From contig CAJJBN010000021.1 of assembly GCA_905182435.1 (NCBI GenBank), positions 59,335-123,334 of the forward strand: 64,000 nucleotides of DNA, given 5' to 3'. Positions within the stretch are counted from its first letter, which is position 1. Each line of letters begins with the position of its first letter. Source of the stretch: Opitutaceae bacterium BACL24 MAG-120322-bin51 (GTDB taxonomy: Bacteria; Verrucomicrobiota; Verrucomicrobiia; Opitutales; Coraliomargaritaceae). Both the position numbers and the translations under genes were made by a program. Below the pieces are notes generated by a model. That model saw nothing but the letters and a program-made list of their open reading frames with translations. It ran no database searches and was not told the origin of the DNA. Of the stretch, positions 38,517 to 49,428 are shown piece by piece.

Positions 38517-38582
38517 ATTATCACTACCACTATCACTATCACCATCACTTTCACTTTCACTATCACTATCATTATCACTCGC
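38517..38582. repeat. Low-complexity (TATCAC)-type tract between znuC and znuB
   Basis: On the plus strand the motifs TATCAC, CATCAC and TTTCAC alternate for about 60 bp, all six-base variants of one unit. Read on the coding strand it is a purine-rich GTGATA tract about 40-100 bases before the znuB start. Confidence 0.8.
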
Positions 38583-38605
38583 CGAAGGCGTCCTCACTCA
38601 CTCCG

Positions 38606-39412
38606 CTAGGAGTGATCGTGCCCCCCATGACTATCCAGATGCTCATGATCATGCTGCACCATGCGCACTTCAAAACCGTACAGCTGCCGCAAGCGATCAT
38701 CCGTCAACTCAGTTGTCGGATGCACATGCACGCAGCGATTCACGCACACCACCTTCGGCACCGAGCGCGACACAAAGGCCAAATCGTGCGATACCGTGAC
38801 CAGCGTTAAATCTTCCTTCAGCGCCTTCAAGCTCTTCAACAAGCGCTCCTCCGCAGCCACATCGACGTGCGCGGTCGGCTCATCCAGCAATAATACATCC
38901 ACTTCCGCTGCCAACGCCCGCGCGATCAACACCGCCTGGCGCTGCCCCCCCGAAAGTGCTGCAAACGAGTCCTGCGTTCGATCCGCCAAGCCCATCTGCT
39001 CCAGTGCCTCCAGCGCTCGCGACGTATCCCTGCGATTAGCAAAGCCAAAAGTGCTCCGCTCCAACCGCCCCATCAGCACCACGTCGAGCACCGTGACCGG
39101 GAACAGCGGGTCAAAATCAATATGCTGCGGCACATACCCCACCCGCGAACGCGAGCGCTTCGGCGTATCGCCGAGCAAATGCACCCTGCCCTGATCTGGC
39201 TGCAACAGCCCCAGCATCAGCTTCAACAAAGTCGACTTACCGCCACCGTTCGGGCCCACCACACAAACCGACTCGCCTTTATATATATCGAAGTCGGCAT
39301 CCTCCACCACCAACGAGCGCCCGTAGCTAAAAGAAACACCCTCAAAGCAGATTGCCGGCTCCCCCGAATGCGACTCACAGCCACAGCTCGTATGCGCACC
39401 ACAATCACTCAT
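38606..39412 (-). CDS. znuC: Zinc ABC transporter ATP-binding protein (ZnuC-like)
   Basis: A 268-residue ABC ATPase with Walker A GPNGGGKSTLLK (about 54-65), Q-loop YVPQHIDFDP, signature LSGGQRQAVLIARAL, Walker B DVLLLDEPTAHVD and a switch His in VTVSHDLAF. A Cys/His-containing N-terminus (CGAHTSCGCESHS) and the His-rich end HDHEHLDSHGGHDHS suggest local zinc binding. Its start overlaps the znuA stop by 4 bp, so translation is coupled. Confidence 0.93.
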   Translation of the reverse strand: MSDCGAHTSCGCESHSGEPAICFEGVSFSYGRSLVVEDADFDIYKGESVCVVGPNGGGKSTLLKLMLGLLQPDQGRVHLLGDTPKRSRSRVGYVPQHIDFDPLFPVTVLDVVLMGRLERSTFGFANRRDTSRALEALEQMGLADRTQDSFAALSGGQRQAVLIARALAAEVDVLLLDEPTAHVDVAAEERLLKSLKALKEDLTLVTVSHDLAFVSRSVPKVVCVNRCVHVHPTTELTDDRLRQLYGFEVRMVQHDHEHLDSHGGHDHS

Positions 39413-40317
39413 CGCGCAAAGCCCTCCTCCAGTGCATCCGCGATTCTCGCCATCCCACTTATATAGTCTGCAGGCAATACATCCAACTCCACCAGATCGA
39501 CATCCAGCGCATCCGCTAAAATCGACGCCGTCGTGCGACCGAACTCAGGCTGTGTGAAAATCGCTCCGACCTGCGCCGCACGCGCCTGACCAATCAAATC
39601 CGCGACTCGCCCAGCCGACGGTGCCGTACCCGACTCCTCGATCGACAGCTGCACCAAACCATAGCGCTCGGCAAAATGCCCCAGCGCAGGGTGGTTAATA
39701 AAAAACGCCCGCCCTGCATACGGCGCCAACTGGGTACGAATTGCGCCATCCAGCTCCACCAAGTCCGCAATCAACCCATCCGCATTCAGACGAAATACCT
39801 CCGCTGACTCTGGTTGCACTTCGGTCAATGCATCTCGCATCTGCTCAACCACTGCGATCATGCGCACTGGATCCACCCAAATATGCGGATCATTCTCGCC
39901 ATGGTCATGGTCTCCGTGTGCGCACGCCGAATGATCATGCTGCTCCAGAACCTCGTTACCTGTTTGCACCAGCTGCACACCCGTCATCGACGAGCGCATT
40001 CGCTTAAACAACGACGCTTCGATCGGCATGCCGATGCCAAAATACACATCCGCCTGCGCCAACTGCGCCATCTGCGCCACACTTGGGGCATACATCTCGG
40101 GGCTCTGCCCTGGACGCACCAGCACCTCAGCCGACACCAGATCACCACCGACCCGCTGCACAAAATACTGCTGTGGCTGCACCGTGCTCCACACGGCAAT
40201 TGCGCCCCCCGCCGAACGCTCCCCCGAACGCTCCTCCTGCCCACACGCGACGCAAAGCATCGCAGCCACGACGGCGACGAGACCAAAAGAGAAAGACCTA
40301 CTCCACTGAATCTGCAT
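39409..40317 (-). CDS. znuA: Zinc ABC transporter substrate-binding lipoprotein (ZnuA-like)
   Basis: The start was placed at the ATG at 40317 (302 residues); a TTG at 40338 is possible but has its Shine-Dalgarno-like GGGAGA too close. A signal peptide ends in a lipobox around CVACG. The cluster A-I fold of metal receptors is suggested by RPGQSPEMYAPSVAQMAQLA, DVYFGIGMPIE and ENDPHIWVDPVRM. The His-rich loop HDHSACAHGDHDHGENDPH (about 125-143) is typical of zinc, not manganese, receptors. It heads the operon. The region upstream to lysC (about 240 bp) shows a GCTGGCATGCCAGC palindrome near 40395-40408. Confidence 0.92.
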   Translation of the reverse strand: MQIQWSRSFSFGLVAVVAAMLCVACGQEERSGERSAGGAIAVWSTVQPQQYFVQRVGGDLVSAEVLVRPGQSPEMYAPSVAQMAQLAQADVYFGIGMPIEASLFKRMRSSMTGVQLVQTGNEVLEQHDHSACAHGDHDHGENDPHIWVDPVRMIAVVEQMRDALTEVQPESAEVFRLNADGLIADLVELDGAIRTQLAPYAGRAFFINHPALGHFAERYGLVQLSIEESGTAPSAGRVADLIGQARAAQVGAIFTQPEFGRTTASILADALDVDLVELDVLPADYISGMARIADALEEGFAR

Positions 40318-40468
40318 AACAAATAAGAACCCGAACAATCTCCCATGACAGTCAAGCCCCCCGCCACAATAACAAAACTGTCACGCCTAAGTGTTGCTGG
40401 CATGCCAGCGCGGCATCAACAGGTAAATCATAGACTGGCTAACAACGGCTTCGCCGATTCCGCCTCCC

Positions 40469-40547
40469 CCTAATCATAATCCTACTCTTAATCCGAATCA
40501 GCCCACTAAGGAAAAGGAGTAAGACTAAGAGTATGATTATGATTAAG
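40469..40547. repeat. Long inverted repeat downstream of lysC
   Basis: Arms of about 24 bases (TAATCATAATCCTACTCTTA and TAAGAGTATGATTATGATTA, one mismatch in these 20-base parts) are separated by about 34 bases. It lies just after the lysC stop and could form a large RNA hairpin; there is no U-tract. Confidence 0.75.
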
Positions 40548-40560
40548 AAGGCGTCCCGAA

Positions 40561-41775
40561 CTACTGCCCCAATCCGAATGCCGCATGCACCACGCGAGTC
40601 GCTGCTTCTGCATCTTTCGGATCGATACCGACCGAGATCTTAATTTCCGAGGTGCTGACCAGCTGAATATTAATGCTCGCAACCGCGAGTGCATCAAAGA
40701 GCTTGGCCGCGACACCAGAGTGCGAGCGCATGCCGACGCCGACCACAGAGACCTTAGCAATATCGTTGGCTTCAAACAGTTTGCCGCTGGCTTCGTCTGG
40801 GAACGACTCCGTAACGACCTTCTCGGCGCGATAGATATCTTCACGCGGCACAGTGAACGTCATGTTCGCCTTACCATCGCGACCGATATTCTGCACGATC
40901 ATATCGACGCTGATATTCGCATCCGCCAAGGCTTTGAAAAGCTTAGCAGCCGTGCCCGGGCGATCCGGCAAATCACTAGCAACGATCTTTGCCTGGTTTT
41001 TATCAAGTGCGACACCGCTCACGACGACGTCTTCCATAGAGGCTGCTTCTTCTTTCACGATAGTTCCTGGGTTGTTGTTAAAACTGGAGCGGACTTCAAA
41101 TATGACATTAAACTTTTGCGCAAACTCGACGGCGCGATTTTGCATGACTTTCGAACCGCTGCTGGCGAGCTCGAGCATTTCTTCGTAGGAAATCTCATCG
41201 AGCTTGGTCGCATTTGGGACGAGTCGCGGGTCAGCCGTGTAAACACCATCCACATCGGTGCAGATTTGGCAAAGATCCGCCTTCAGCGCCGCCGCGATCG
41301 CAATCGCACTGAGATCAGAGCCACCACGACCGAGCGTAGTGATTTGACCATCGGCCGAGTGACCTTGAAAGCCGGCCAAGATGACGACCTTACCCGCATC
41401 GAGCTGGGCTTGAATATCGCCACCCGAAATGCTGGTGATACGCGCACGCGTGTGCTCCGGATCAGTCAAAATACCTGCCTGCGCTCCGGTGCGAGAAACC
41501 GCTGGCACACCTAAGGCGTGCAGCGCCATCGCAGTTAGAGCGATGGTCTCTTGTTCACCGACGGTGAGGAGCATGTCCATCTCACGTTCATCTGGCATCG
41601 GGTTGAGCGCCCTCGCTCGGGCGATCAGATCGTTGGTCACCCCCGAGCGAGCCGACACCACGACAATCACTTGATTGCCAGCATCACGTGTATCCTTAAC
41701 CCGACGGGCGACATTCTTGATGCGATCGACATCGCCAACCGATGTGCCGCCATATTTTTGAACGATGAGTGCCAT
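40561..41775 (-). CDS. lysC: Aspartate kinase
   Basis: Phosphorylates aspartate, the first step toward lysine, threonine and methionine. The start at the ATG at 41775 gives MALIVQKYGGTSVGDVDRI and 404 residues, the usual monofunctional length; the open frame extends to 41997 but the extra residues are not family-like. The kinase domain has KYGGTSV, RGGSDLSAIAIAAAL and the TDVDGVYTADPR loop. Two ACT domains follow (about 260-404: VALDKNQAKIVASDLPDRPG and VSVVGVGMRSHSGVAAKLFD), the sites of feedback control by lysine and threonine. Homoserine dehydrogenase lies upstream on the same strand. Confidence 0.96.
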   Translation of the reverse strand: MALIVQKYGGTSVGDVDRIKNVARRVKDTRDAGNQVIVVVSARSGVTNDLIARARALNPMPDEREMDMLLTVGEQETIALTAMALHALGVPAVSRTGAQAGILTDPEHTRARITSISGGDIQAQLDAGKVVILAGFQGHSADGQITTLGRGGSDLSAIAIAAALKADLCQICTDVDGVYTADPRLVPNATKLDEISYEEMLELASSGSKVMQNRAVEFAQKFNVIFEVRSSFNNNPGTIVKEEAASMEDVVVSGVALDKNQAKIVASDLPDRPGTAAKLFKALADANISVDMIVQNIGRDGKANMTFTVPREDIYRAEKVVTESFPDEASGKLFEANDIAKVSVVGVGMRSHSGVAAKLFDALAVASINIQLVSTSEIKISVGIDPKDAEAATRVVHAAFGLGQ

Positions 41776-43486
<1,711 letters not shown>

Positions 43487-43677
43487 ACTAAGAGTGAGAG
43501 TGAGCCTTCGGCTAGTGAGAGTGAATGAAAGTGGTGAGTGCAGCTTTTCGCCCAATGAACTAGGGCGCGCAATCCGCGATGCGCGAAACAATCCAGACAA
43601 CATGAGGCGTGATAAGTTTCAAGGGTGAAACAGACATTCCTGTCTATCTATCGCGAAACAGACTTTATGACTGACGC

Positions 43678-44625
43678 CTACAACTGCTGCAAATCCTCGA
43701 CCAGCACCCGCTTCTCGTGTTCGGAGCCAGGAAGGAAGTAGGCTGAGACCACACCAAGCTGCACACGAACGATGACGATCCCCTGCCCTTCGACTTCGAA
43801 CGATCCATCCTCTTCGGCGAATGCCGTGCCAAGTAGATTCTCCGAAGTGTCCATGATCAGATGGTTCGCATGCCAAGCGACGTAGCCATCCCAATCAGTC
43901 GGCTCTGCCAGCGTGGATGCTGCTGCTGCTTGCGCCTGAAGGTAGCGATTTTTAGCTTCAACAGATTCTTGAGCCAACACGACATACGAATTGTAATGCT
44001 GCTGCACTGCCTTTAACCAATCCAGCGTAACGTCAATCTGCTGAAACGCCTCATCATCCACGCCACTAGAACGCGCAACCAATGCCTTATTATCCGCCGT
44101 CATCTTATCTGCGATAAACTTCAAGCCACGCTCTAAATTGTCCCATTTGATCGAGGCGAATAGATACTTATACTCTTTGAACAGCACCGCATCGCTCTGG
44201 TATTTCCGCAGACGATTATTACCCAAATCGACATCCTCAACGCGGACTGCAGGAAACTGCGAACGCAATGTTTCAAGTGAGGCTTCGAGCTTCATCGCAT
44301 CGGCCGGCGACATGCCCTCGATGGAACTCACTCCCGCTGAGTCTTCAATCCGCCCAGTGATCTTATTTTCAAACAGCTCGCGCTGACGCAGAATTCGCTC
44401 ACGTGCGACATCGCTTAAAGCGGAGACAACCAGTACCTCTGCAGCACTAATACTCTCTGCTGGCAAGCCATCGAAACGCAAGATGCCAGACGTCTTCAGC
44501 ACCGCCTTAGCCACTGTAACGTCGCGCTTCACTGCGGCCGTCGGTTTCGACGGAGCATCCGAACACGCACCCAGAAAAAAGAGAGACACAAAAACCGACG
44601 AAAGGGAAAACAGGCGAAACAACAT
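43678..44625 (-). CDS. Lipoprotein of unknown function
   Basis: The start at 44625 (MLFRLFSLSSVFVSLFFLGA followed by CSDAP) gives 315 residues and a clear lipobox, LGAC. A start at 44664 is also open. After the Cys the protein is mostly helical and charged, with no recognised domain: LPAESISAAEVLVVSALSDV and QQIDVTLDWLKAVQQHYNSY may form coiled coils. It ends in a short beta-rich part (FEVEGQGIVIVRVQLGVVSA, then YFLPGSEHEKRVLVEDLQQL). It lies between hom and plsY on the same strand, 57 bp from plsY. No function is proposed. Confidence 0.8.
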   Translation of the reverse strand: MLFRLFSLSSVFVSLFFLGACSDAPSKPTAAVKRDVTVAKAVLKTSGILRFDGLPAESISAAEVLVVSALSDVARERILRQRELFENKITGRIEDSAGVSSIEGMSPADAMKLEASLETLRSQFPAVRVEDVDLGNNRLRKYQSDAVLFKEYKYLFASIKWDNLERGLKFIADKMTADNKALVARSSGVDDEAFQQIDVTLDWLKAVQQHYNSYVVLAQESVEAKNRYLQAQAAAASTLAEPTDWDGYVAWHANHLIMDTSENLLGTAFAEEDGSFEVEGQGIVIVRVQLGVVSAYFLPGSEHEKRVLVEDLQQL

Positions 44626-44681
44626 AACGGCGCAGATAAAAACTAACCTTCCGAAGCACGTCAACTCATTGCGCCGGCCCC

Positions 44682-45281
44682 CTACTTTTTAAAACTATTT
44701 TCCGTCCCCTGAAGCATGCGGGAAATATTTGAGCGATGTCGCAGCACGATTAGCACGCCTAAAACGACCCCCAGCGTCAAACGCGGATCTCCAGAGCCAT
44801 ACAGCCAATAAGCGCTGATTGGCAAACTCACCGCAAATAAGATCGAGGCAATTGCAACCATGCGGATGGTAAAATAAATCGCGGCCCAAGCGGCCACCCC
44901 GATCAGTAAGACTATCGGCATAATCGCCACCAATCCGCCCATGGTCGTGGCGACACCCTTGCCGCCTTTAAATTTCAAAAAGACCGAAAAGCTGTGCCCG
45001 ATGATCGAAGCGATCAGCCCAATGATACCGAGTTGCAAGCCCGCCTCGCCCATCCACAACAACGGCCAACCAGCCGCGACGAACCCTTTAAGCGCATCAC
45101 TAGCAAACACGATGTTGCCAAATTTCGACCCAAGCGCCCGCGTCACATTCGTCGCGCCGGGATTGCCGCTGCCATACTTTAGAATATCGACTCCCTGGCT
45201 GCGGGCGACGATCACGGCAAAACTAATGGCGCCGAGCAAATAGCCGACAATGGAAACGAGTGCGATATTGAGAGGTGTCAT
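44682..45281 (-). CDS. plsY: Glycerol-3-phosphate acyltransferase PlsY
   Basis: Transfers acyl groups from acyl-phosphate to glycerol-3-phosphate, the first step of phospholipid synthesis. The 199-residue membrane protein has the three cytosolic motifs: SGNPGATNVTRALGSKFG, the GHSFSVFLKFKGGKGVATTM segment and the late RHRSNISRMLQGTE. About five membrane helices are seen. It starts after a repeat-rich gap following serA. Confidence 0.95.
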   Translation of the reverse strand: MTPLNIALVSIVGYLLGAISFAVIVARSQGVDILKYGSGNPGATNVTRALGSKFGNIVFASDALKGFVAAGWPLLWMGEAGLQLGIIGLIASIIGHSFSVFLKFKGGKGVATTMGGLVAIMPIVLLIGVAAWAAIYFTIRMVAIASILFAVSLPISAYWLYGSGDPRLTLGVVLGVLIVLRHRSNISRMLQGTENSFKK

Positions 45282-45317
45282 ATTCGATAGAAACTATGGT
45301 GCATTCGTGATGTAATG

Positions 45318-45374
45318 GAGTGAGGGCGACCCGCCCTCTATTGGTTGACGTGGGCGAGTCGCCCACACTCCTAT
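45318..45374. repeat. Short palindromic intergenic repeat, family A, copy 2
   Basis: A degenerate GGGCGACCCGCCC module and a perfect GTGGGCGAGTCGCCCAC module, 20 bp apart, ending in ACTCCTAT as in the copy at 4.5 kb. Confidence 0.85.
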
Positions 45375-45389
45375 AATAACTGCGCATAG

Positions 45390-45503
45390 GGCTTTACGCC
45401 AGGACGACACCTATTGAGAAGTAGCGACTGGCTTTACGCCAGGACGACACCTATTGAGAAGTAGCGACTGGCTTTACGCCAGGACTACACGCATTGAGAA
45501 GTT
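45390..45503. repeat. Tandem array of a 40-bp unit, nearly three copies
   Basis: Units begin GCTTTACGCCAGGAC at 45391, 45431 and 45471. The first two are identical over 40 bp; the third diverges after 25 bp. There are no spacers, so this is a minisatellite and not CRISPR. It lies between plsY and serA. Confidence 0.9.
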
Positions 45504-45533
45504 GGATGCAAAAAACTGAAAGAGTACCGCATA

Positions 45534-45600
45534 AAAAAAGACCGTAGAGGGCGCGATGGCAACAGAGAATCAACCCCTGCGTCCGGCGCGCACTCTACGG
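45534..45600 (-). terminator. Terminator after serA
   Basis: A long stem with outer arms CCGTAGAG / CTCTACGG and a further GCGCG / CGCGC pairing encloses a large loop. On the minus strand it is followed by seven U residues. Confidence 0.8.
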
Positions 45601-45614
45601 CTTAAAAGTATTCG

Positions 45615-47201
45615 TTAGAGACGGATCACGCGATACTTGTCGATCGCAGTATGTTCCGCGATCTTCTTCGCCGCGGCCTCAGACGGTACACTATCCAACT
45701 CAAAGACGCTGACTGCGAAGCCCTCGCCCTGATCGCGACTGAGCGACATGTTGGCGATATTCACATTGTCCTCACCGAGTGTGACCCCGATGAAACCGAC
45801 AATGCCAGGAACGTCCTTGTTCTTCAACACGAGTAGTGTCGCATCAGTACTGACCTCGACGCTGTGACCGTCGATCGCGACGATCCGCGGGCTTTGGTTT
45901 TTACCAACCAATGTACCGCCAATCGTGCGCGTCTTGCCGCTCTTGCTGGTGACTTGAACTTCGACGAGTTCAGTAAACTCGGCGTGCGTGTTAGTCTTCA
46001 CTTGCTCCGTCTCGATGCCAAGGCGTGCGATCTTCTTCGGCGCGTTGACGTCGTTGACGTTATCGGAAATCTCGCGCAGGTAGCCGCGCTGAATTGCGTA
46101 GCTGAGTGGCAACGTGTCGAGCTCTGTGATCTTACCGAAGTAGCGGATCGTGATTTTCTCGACGCCCTCAGGCGCGAGCTGCTGAGAAAATGTGCCGAGT
46201 TTTTCGCCAAGCGTCAGGTAAGGGGCGATCTGTGCGAGTGCCTTCGGGTCGAGCGATGGCATGTTGAGCGCATTGCGCACCATCTCCCCCTTGAGGGCTT
46301 CGATCATTTGCTTGGCCACGTCGATGCCGACGTTCTCCTGAGCTTCCTGTGTCGAAGCGCCAAGGTGCGGCGTGAGCACGAGATTGGCGATTTGGCGAAG
46401 CGGGCTATCTTCAGCAGGTGGCTCGTCTTCGTAAACGTCAAGGCCAGCAGCTGCCACTTTACCCGAATTCAATGCTTCGATCAGCGCGGCTTCATCGATG
46501 ATACCACCACGTGCGCAGTTGAAGACGCGAACGCCATCCTTCATGCGGCTGAATGCATCGGCATTCAGCATGTGCTTGGTATCCGCAGTCAGCGGCATGT
46601 GAGTCGTAATGTAGTCCGCATTCTCAATCACTTCGTCGAGCGTCGAAAGCTTCACGCCGAGTGTATTTGCGCGGGACTCAGTCAAATATGGGTCATAACC
46701 AAGGACGGTCATGTTGAAAGCTTGTGCGCGCTTAGCGACTTCAGCACCGATGCGGCCCATTCCGAGCACACCCAGTGTCTTACCATTAAGCTCAGAACCC
46801 GTGTAAAGTTTACGGTCCCAGCGACCCGCCGTCATGCTAGCGGACGCCTGCACGATCGGACGCGTACCAGCGAGCATGTGCGTGAATGTAAGCTCCGCAG
46901 TGGCCAGCGTGTTACCCGTTGGCGTATTCATTACAATCACACCCGCGTCAGTGGCTGCTTCGATGTCGATATTGTCGACGCCGACACCTGCACGACCGAC
47001 AACTTTAAGCTTCGGCGCAGCAGCGACGACCTCAGCAGTCACTCGTGTGTCGGAGCGCAATGCAATTGCATCGACGTCCTTAACGATTTCAAGGAGCTGC
47101 TCAGGAGTGGAGCCATAAGCCTCGATTACTTCAAAACCTGCTTCAGATTTGAACAAATCAACGCCAATGGGAGAGATACGGTCTGCGATTAGAATTTTCA
47201 T
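45615..47201 (-). CDS. serA: D-3-phosphoglycerate dehydrogenase
   Basis: Catalyses the first committed step of serine synthesis. The 528-residue type-1 (long) form has a substrate domain split around a Rossmann domain (LGVLGMGRIGAEVAKRAQAF), the catalytic Arg in FNCARGGIIDEAAL, Glu in DVYEDEPP and His in LVLTPHLGASTQEAQ. An intervening domain (about 320-450) and a C-terminal ACT domain (VLKNKDVPGIVGFIGVTLGE) follow. It is monocistronic, with a terminator behind it. The 255 bp upstream hold no gene. Confidence 0.97.
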   Translation of the reverse strand: MKILIADRISPIGVDLFKSEAGFEVIEAYGSTPEQLLEIVKDVDAIALRSDTRVTAEVVAAAPKLKVVGRAGVGVDNIDIEAATDAGVIVMNTPTGNTLATAELTFTHMLAGTRPIVQASASMTAGRWDRKLYTGSELNGKTLGVLGMGRIGAEVAKRAQAFNMTVLGYDPYLTESRANTLGVKLSTLDEVIENADYITTHMPLTADTKHMLNADAFSRMKDGVRVFNCARGGIIDEAALIEALNSGKVAAAGLDVYEDEPPAEDSPLRQIANLVLTPHLGASTQEAQENVGIDVAKQMIEALKGEMVRNALNMPSLDPKALAQIAPYLTLGEKLGTFSQQLAPEGVEKITIRYFGKITELDTLPLSYAIQRGYLREISDNVNDVNAPKKIARLGIETEQVKTNTHAEFTELVEVQVTSKSGKTRTIGGTLVGKNQSPRIVAIDGHSVEVSTDATLLVLKNKDVPGIVGFIGVTLGEDNVNIANMSLSRDQGEGFAVSVFELDSVPSEAAAKKIAEHTAIDKYRVIRL

Positions 47202-47456
47202 AGGAAAGCGGAGCAGTAAATTTCACCACCACCGAATTGCAACGAAAAGAAGCACTTCGACGCATGTTCTTTTTAGCTAAGCCGATCGCAGCGTCATTCA
47301 ACTGCCACATATCTACGATTGAATCAGCCAAGGACATCTGCGAATCGACGCTTATATAAAGATTCGAGCACCAAAGCAATAGCGTACAATTAAAGTCACT
47401 AAAAGTCGCAATTCACGTTGTCAGAGCCGCTTAAACGCTTAACATTTAAACTAGTT

Positions 47457-47744
47457 ATGAGTCGCATACTAAAGCCTATTCTTTATGTAAAAGCCGACTG
47501 CCCATGGTGCCGGCAAGCACTCTCCTTCTTTAACTCACAAGGCGTCGATCTCGATCTACGCGACGTGAACGAAAATGCAAAAGATATGGACGCGATGGTT
47601 TCCATCAGCGGCCAGACCAATGCACCGACCTTTGAATATGGCGACTTTATCGTAGCGGACTTTTCGGTCGATGAATTCCTCGCCGAACTCAACGAGTTCC
47701 CCGAAGTCCGGCATAACCTCGGCATCAGCGACAGCGAGAACTAG
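47457..47744 (+). CDS. Glutaredoxin-like protein 1
   Basis: The start at the ATG at 47457 gives 95 residues; a TTG at 47418 adds 13 non-conserved residues. The thioredoxin-fold pattern is clear: ILYVKADCPWCRQALSFF with the CPWC active site, then the cis-Pro in NAPTFEYGDFIVADF, as in the GST-N/glutaredoxin family. A paralogue lies at 51.65 kb on the other side of glgM-glgE; both share VADF-x-x-x-EF near the C-terminus. Role unknown, probably thiol-disulfide exchange in the cytosol. Confidence 0.85.
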   Translation: MSRILKPILYVKADCPWCRQALSFFNSQGVDLDLRDVNENAKDMDAMVSISGQTNAPTFEYGDFIVADFSVDEFLAELNEFPEVRHNLGISDSEN

Positions 47745-47828
47745 CCACCTGAGCGCCACATCGGTGGAACTCGCGACAGAGACACGCAAATGTCAGTGGC
47801 CTTTTTAGATTCATCGTCGACTAGTGAG

Positions 47829-47945
47829 TAAAGGAGGGAGGGCGACTCGCCCTCCTTGACAGTAACACAGGAGCAACGCGGGCGAGTCGCCCACACTCCT
47901 TTACAGCCACACAGCATCAACGTGGGCGAGTCGCCCACACTCCTA
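47829..47945. repeat. Short palindromic intergenic repeat, family A, copy 3 (triple module)
   Basis: One GGGCGACTCGCCC module is followed by two GGGCGAGTCGCCCACACTCCT modules. The stretch 47804-47850 also shares the flanking AAAGGAGGGAGGG and a preceding TTCATCG...CGACTAGTG with the copy at 4.4 kb. The remaining 250 bp up to glgM show no gene. Confidence 0.85.
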
Positions 47946-48194
47946 GCGGCAACTCAATCGCAGGGCCCTAAAAGCACACTTGCAATCTTGATGGACCAGG
48001 AAAACCAAACGATGCATGCTAAGGAGAAACCGAATGAGTGCCGGCGAACGCCGAAAGGTCATCGGCCCCAAGAGACTCGCTGCGCCAATTCGCGGAAAAA
48101 CACCGGACTTAAACTGACGTGACGGCAGGCAACGCGCCAAGTAAGAGATTAGAATTGCCCCCTTCAAGCATAACGACACCTTTACTGCCGTCTC

Positions 48195-49403
48195 ATGAAG
48201 TCTCTTATATATACTAACGAATTCCCTCCCCACATTTACGGCGGCGCCGGTGTCCATGTGGACTACCTCACCCGCGAACTGTCTAAGTTAATCGACGTCG
48301 ACGTGCGTTGCTTCGGCGATCAAGACGTCACAGGGCCAACGCTAACCGCCAAAGGCTACCAAGTTGATAAGAGCGGCTACACCTGCCCAGAGAAATTGCA
48401 CAGCGTGTTCGCCTGCCTCCAACAAGGTCTCGACTTCAACGCCGATGGCAACGATGCCGACGTCGTGCACTGCCACACTTGGTACACGCACATGGCTGGC
48501 ATCCTCACCAAACTCAACTACGGCATCCCGCTCGTCGTAACCGCCCACTCACTAGAGCCGCTGCGCCCGTGGAAGCGCGAACAGCTCGGCGGTGGCTATG
48601 ACTGCAGCAGCTGGGTCGAAAAGACCGCGATTGAAATGGCCGACGCGGTGGTCTGCGTATCTGAAGGCACCAAGGCCGACGTGATGCAGCACTTTAACGT
48701 CGATCCCGCTAAACTACACATCATCTACAACGGCATCGATCCGACCGAATATTACAAGCAAGACGCGACCGAAGCACTCGATCGCTTCGGTATCGACAAA
48801 GACCAACCTTACTTGCTGTTCGTCGGTCGTATCACCCGCCAAAAAGGCATCATTCATCTCGTCGAAGCGATCAAGCACATGCACCCGGGCTACCAGGTCG
48901 TGCTCTGTGCCGGCGCACCCGACACCCCCGAAATCGCTGCGGAAATGAAGGCTGCTGTCGAAGCCGCCAAGCAAGCGCGCGACGGCATCTTCTGGATCGA
49001 CGAAATGGTCGATAAGCCAACCGTCATCAAACTCTATTCCGGCGCGGCCGTTTTCTGCTGCCCGTCCGTTTACGAGCCTTTCGGTATTATCAATCTCGAA
49101 GCCATGGCCTGCGAAACGCCCGTCGTCGGCTCAGCCGTCGGCGGCATCCCCGAAGTCGTCGTGCATGATGAGACTGGCTATCTCGTGCCCCTCGCGCAGA
49201 GCCACGACAGCCCGTTCTCGCCACTCAATCCCGAAGCCTTCGCCAAGGATCTCGCCCATCAAGTCAACCGACTGATGGAAAATCCAGAACGCCGCGAAGC
49301 ATTCGGCAAGGCTGGCCGCCAACGCGCGATCGAGCACTTCAGCTGGACCTCCATCGCCCAACAAACTCAGGCACTCTACCAAGACCTGATTCAACAGAAA
49401 TAG
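48195..49403 (+). CDS. glgM: Glycosyltransferase family 4, alpha-maltose-1-phosphate synthase/glycogen synthase (GlgM-like)
   Basis: The 402-residue GT4 enzyme starts MKSLIYTNEFPPHIYGGAGV, the pattern of the actinobacterial-type glycogen synthase (GlgM), not the GT5 GlgA. The donor site is seen in LFVGRITRQKG and the E-x7-E motif in EPFGIINLEAMACETPVVGS (about 293). GlgM makes maltose-1-phosphate from ADP-glucose and glucose-1-phosphate, the substrate of GlgE, whose gene follows after 56 bp. The gene pair therefore points to the GlgM-GlgE route of alpha-glucan synthesis. Confidence 0.88.
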   Translation: MKSLIYTNEFPPHIYGGAGVHVDYLTRELSKLIDVDVRCFGDQDVTGPTLTAKGYQVDKSGYTCPEKLHSVFACLQQGLDFNADGNDADVVHCHTWYTHMAGILTKLNYGIPLVVTAHSLEPLRPWKREQLGGGYDCSSWVEKTAIEMADAVVCVSEGTKADVMQHFNVDPAKLHIIYNGIDPTEYYKQDATEALDRFGIDKDQPYLLFVGRITRQKGIIHLVEAIKHMHPGYQVVLCAGAPDTPEIAAEMKAAVEAAKQARDGIFWIDEMVDKPTVIKLYSGAAVFCCPSVYEPFGIINLEAMACETPVVGSAVGGIPEVVVHDETGYLVPLAQSHDSPFSPLNPEAFAKDLAHQVNRLMENPERREAFGKAGRQRAIEHFSWTSIAQQTQALYQDLIQQK

Positions 49404-49428
49404 CCTCCGCACAAGTCGAACCTTTCCG

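Noticed and set aside
40585..41514. A 309-codon plus-strand frame opposite lysC, and similar long frames opposite tuf (36484-37368) and rpoB (31394-31984)
   Set aside because: All lie fully inside well-recognised minus-strand genes, with composition expected of shadows.
45390..45503. Regular 40-bp repeats considered as a CRISPR array
   Set aside because: The units are contiguous, with no unique spacers, and no cas gene is nearby.
45864..47192. A 442-codon open frame on plus, opposite serA
   Set aside because: It mirrors the codon structure of serA, which is a full-length recognised enzyme. The antisense product has no family pattern.
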